Source of the DNA: Actinomycetes bacterium
GTDB taxonomy: Bacteria; Actinomycetota; Acidimicrobiia; Acidimicrobiales; Palsa-688
Length of the DNA stretch: 6,061 nucleotides
NCBI GenBank assembly: GCA_021827225.1
Contig: JAKAXG010000291.1
Span: forward strand, 1 to 6,061
Reading direction: 5' to 3'
A program made the translations under genes and the position numbers. The notes under the pieces are model-generated. The model did no database searches. It had not been told where the DNA came from and saw only the letters and a program-made list of their open reading frames with translations. This document shows positions 5,964 to 6,061 of this stretch, one piece after another. How positions within the stretch are numbered: the first letter of the stretch is position 1; every line of letters starts with the position of its first letter.

Positions 5964-5982
5964 CGGGGCGTGTGCCGCCCCG
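5964..5982 (+). terminator. GC hairpin downstream of ethA, possible terminator without T-run
   Basis: CGGGGCG (5964-5970) and CGCCCCG (5976-5982) pair as a perfect 7-bp stem around the loop TGTGC, 56 bases after the ethA stop codon. Only TTGGGGT follows, so there is no proper T-run. It could end the ethA transcript in the T-poor style of actinobacteria, but this is a weak call. Confidence 0.35.
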
Positions 5983-6004
5983 GTTGGGGTGGCCCGGCTC
6001 TGCC

Positions 6005-6061
6005 GGCGGTGCCCTCGGGTGCGTGGCGGTGCCCTCGCCCGGGTGCGTGGCGGTGCCCTCG
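6005..6061. repeat. Tandem repeat GGCGGTGCCCTCG with 20/24-bp period, running off the right edge
   Basis: GGCGGTGCCCTCG occurs at 6005-6017, 6025-6037 and 6049-6061. The links are GGTGCGT and CCCGGGTGCGT, giving periods of 20 and 24 bp. The array is cut by the window end, so its copy number is unknown. No gene was recognised in this segment. Confidence 0.75.

Overview
The window is very GC-rich DNA with the gene style of an actinobacterium: GTG and TTG starts, few Shine-Dalgarno sequences, and mycobacterial-type TTGAC(A/T)/TANNNT promoters. The EthA and EthR homologues resemble their Mycobacterium tuberculosis counterparts closely. A mycobacterium-related lineage or another acyl-CoA-rich group such as Acidimicrobiia would fit; the sequence alone does not decide. 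No tRNA, rRNA, CRISPR array, transposase or phage gene was seen.

Layout. Positions 1-249 (minus) hold the N-terminus of a HAMP-domain sensor kinase that runs off the left edge. Positions 374-1207 and 1279-2514 (both minus) are a two-gene acyl-CoA unit: a family III (CaiB/BaiF) CoA-transferase followed by a crotonase-fold enoyl-CoA hydratase/isomerase. The 203-base gap upstream of the CoA-transferase holds an isolated 52-bp inverted repeat (2600-2651) and a terminator-like hairpin with a T-run only a few bases before the start codon. Positions 2718-3443 (minus) encode an EthR-like TetR repressor, overlapping by 4 nt (TTGA) the end of a short-chain dehydrogenase/reductase (3440-4282, minus). 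Positions 4418-5908 (plus) encode an EthA-like FAD/NADPH Baeyer-Villiger monooxygenase. Positions 5909-6061 are intergenic and made of two families of short tandem repeats around a small GC hairpin.

How the genes fit together. The SDR-ethR pair and ethA diverge from one compact control region (about 4365-4411). Four TCAAC/GTTGA half-sites alternate in orientation exactly 10 bp apart, forming nested dyads centred on base 4388 and covering both -35 boxes. The likely picture is an EthR-type repressor sitting on both promoters, controlling ethA and its own operon. The chemistry suggests an alcohol-to-ketone-to-ester route: the SDR oxidises an alcohol (or reduces a carbonyl) and the monooxygenase inserts oxygen next to the carbonyl. 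The substrate cannot be read from the sequence. The CoA-transferase/crotonase unit could act on acyl products downstream, but its own control region lacks the TCAAC half-site pattern, so co-regulation is not shown.

The most interesting points are the 10-bp-phased operator, a probable leaderless ethA mRNA, the SDR gene placed between the promoter and ethR, the 52-bp inverted repeat plus possible attenuator before the CoA-transferase, and a crotonase that lacks both classical hydratase glutamates but keeps an acid at the isomerase position.
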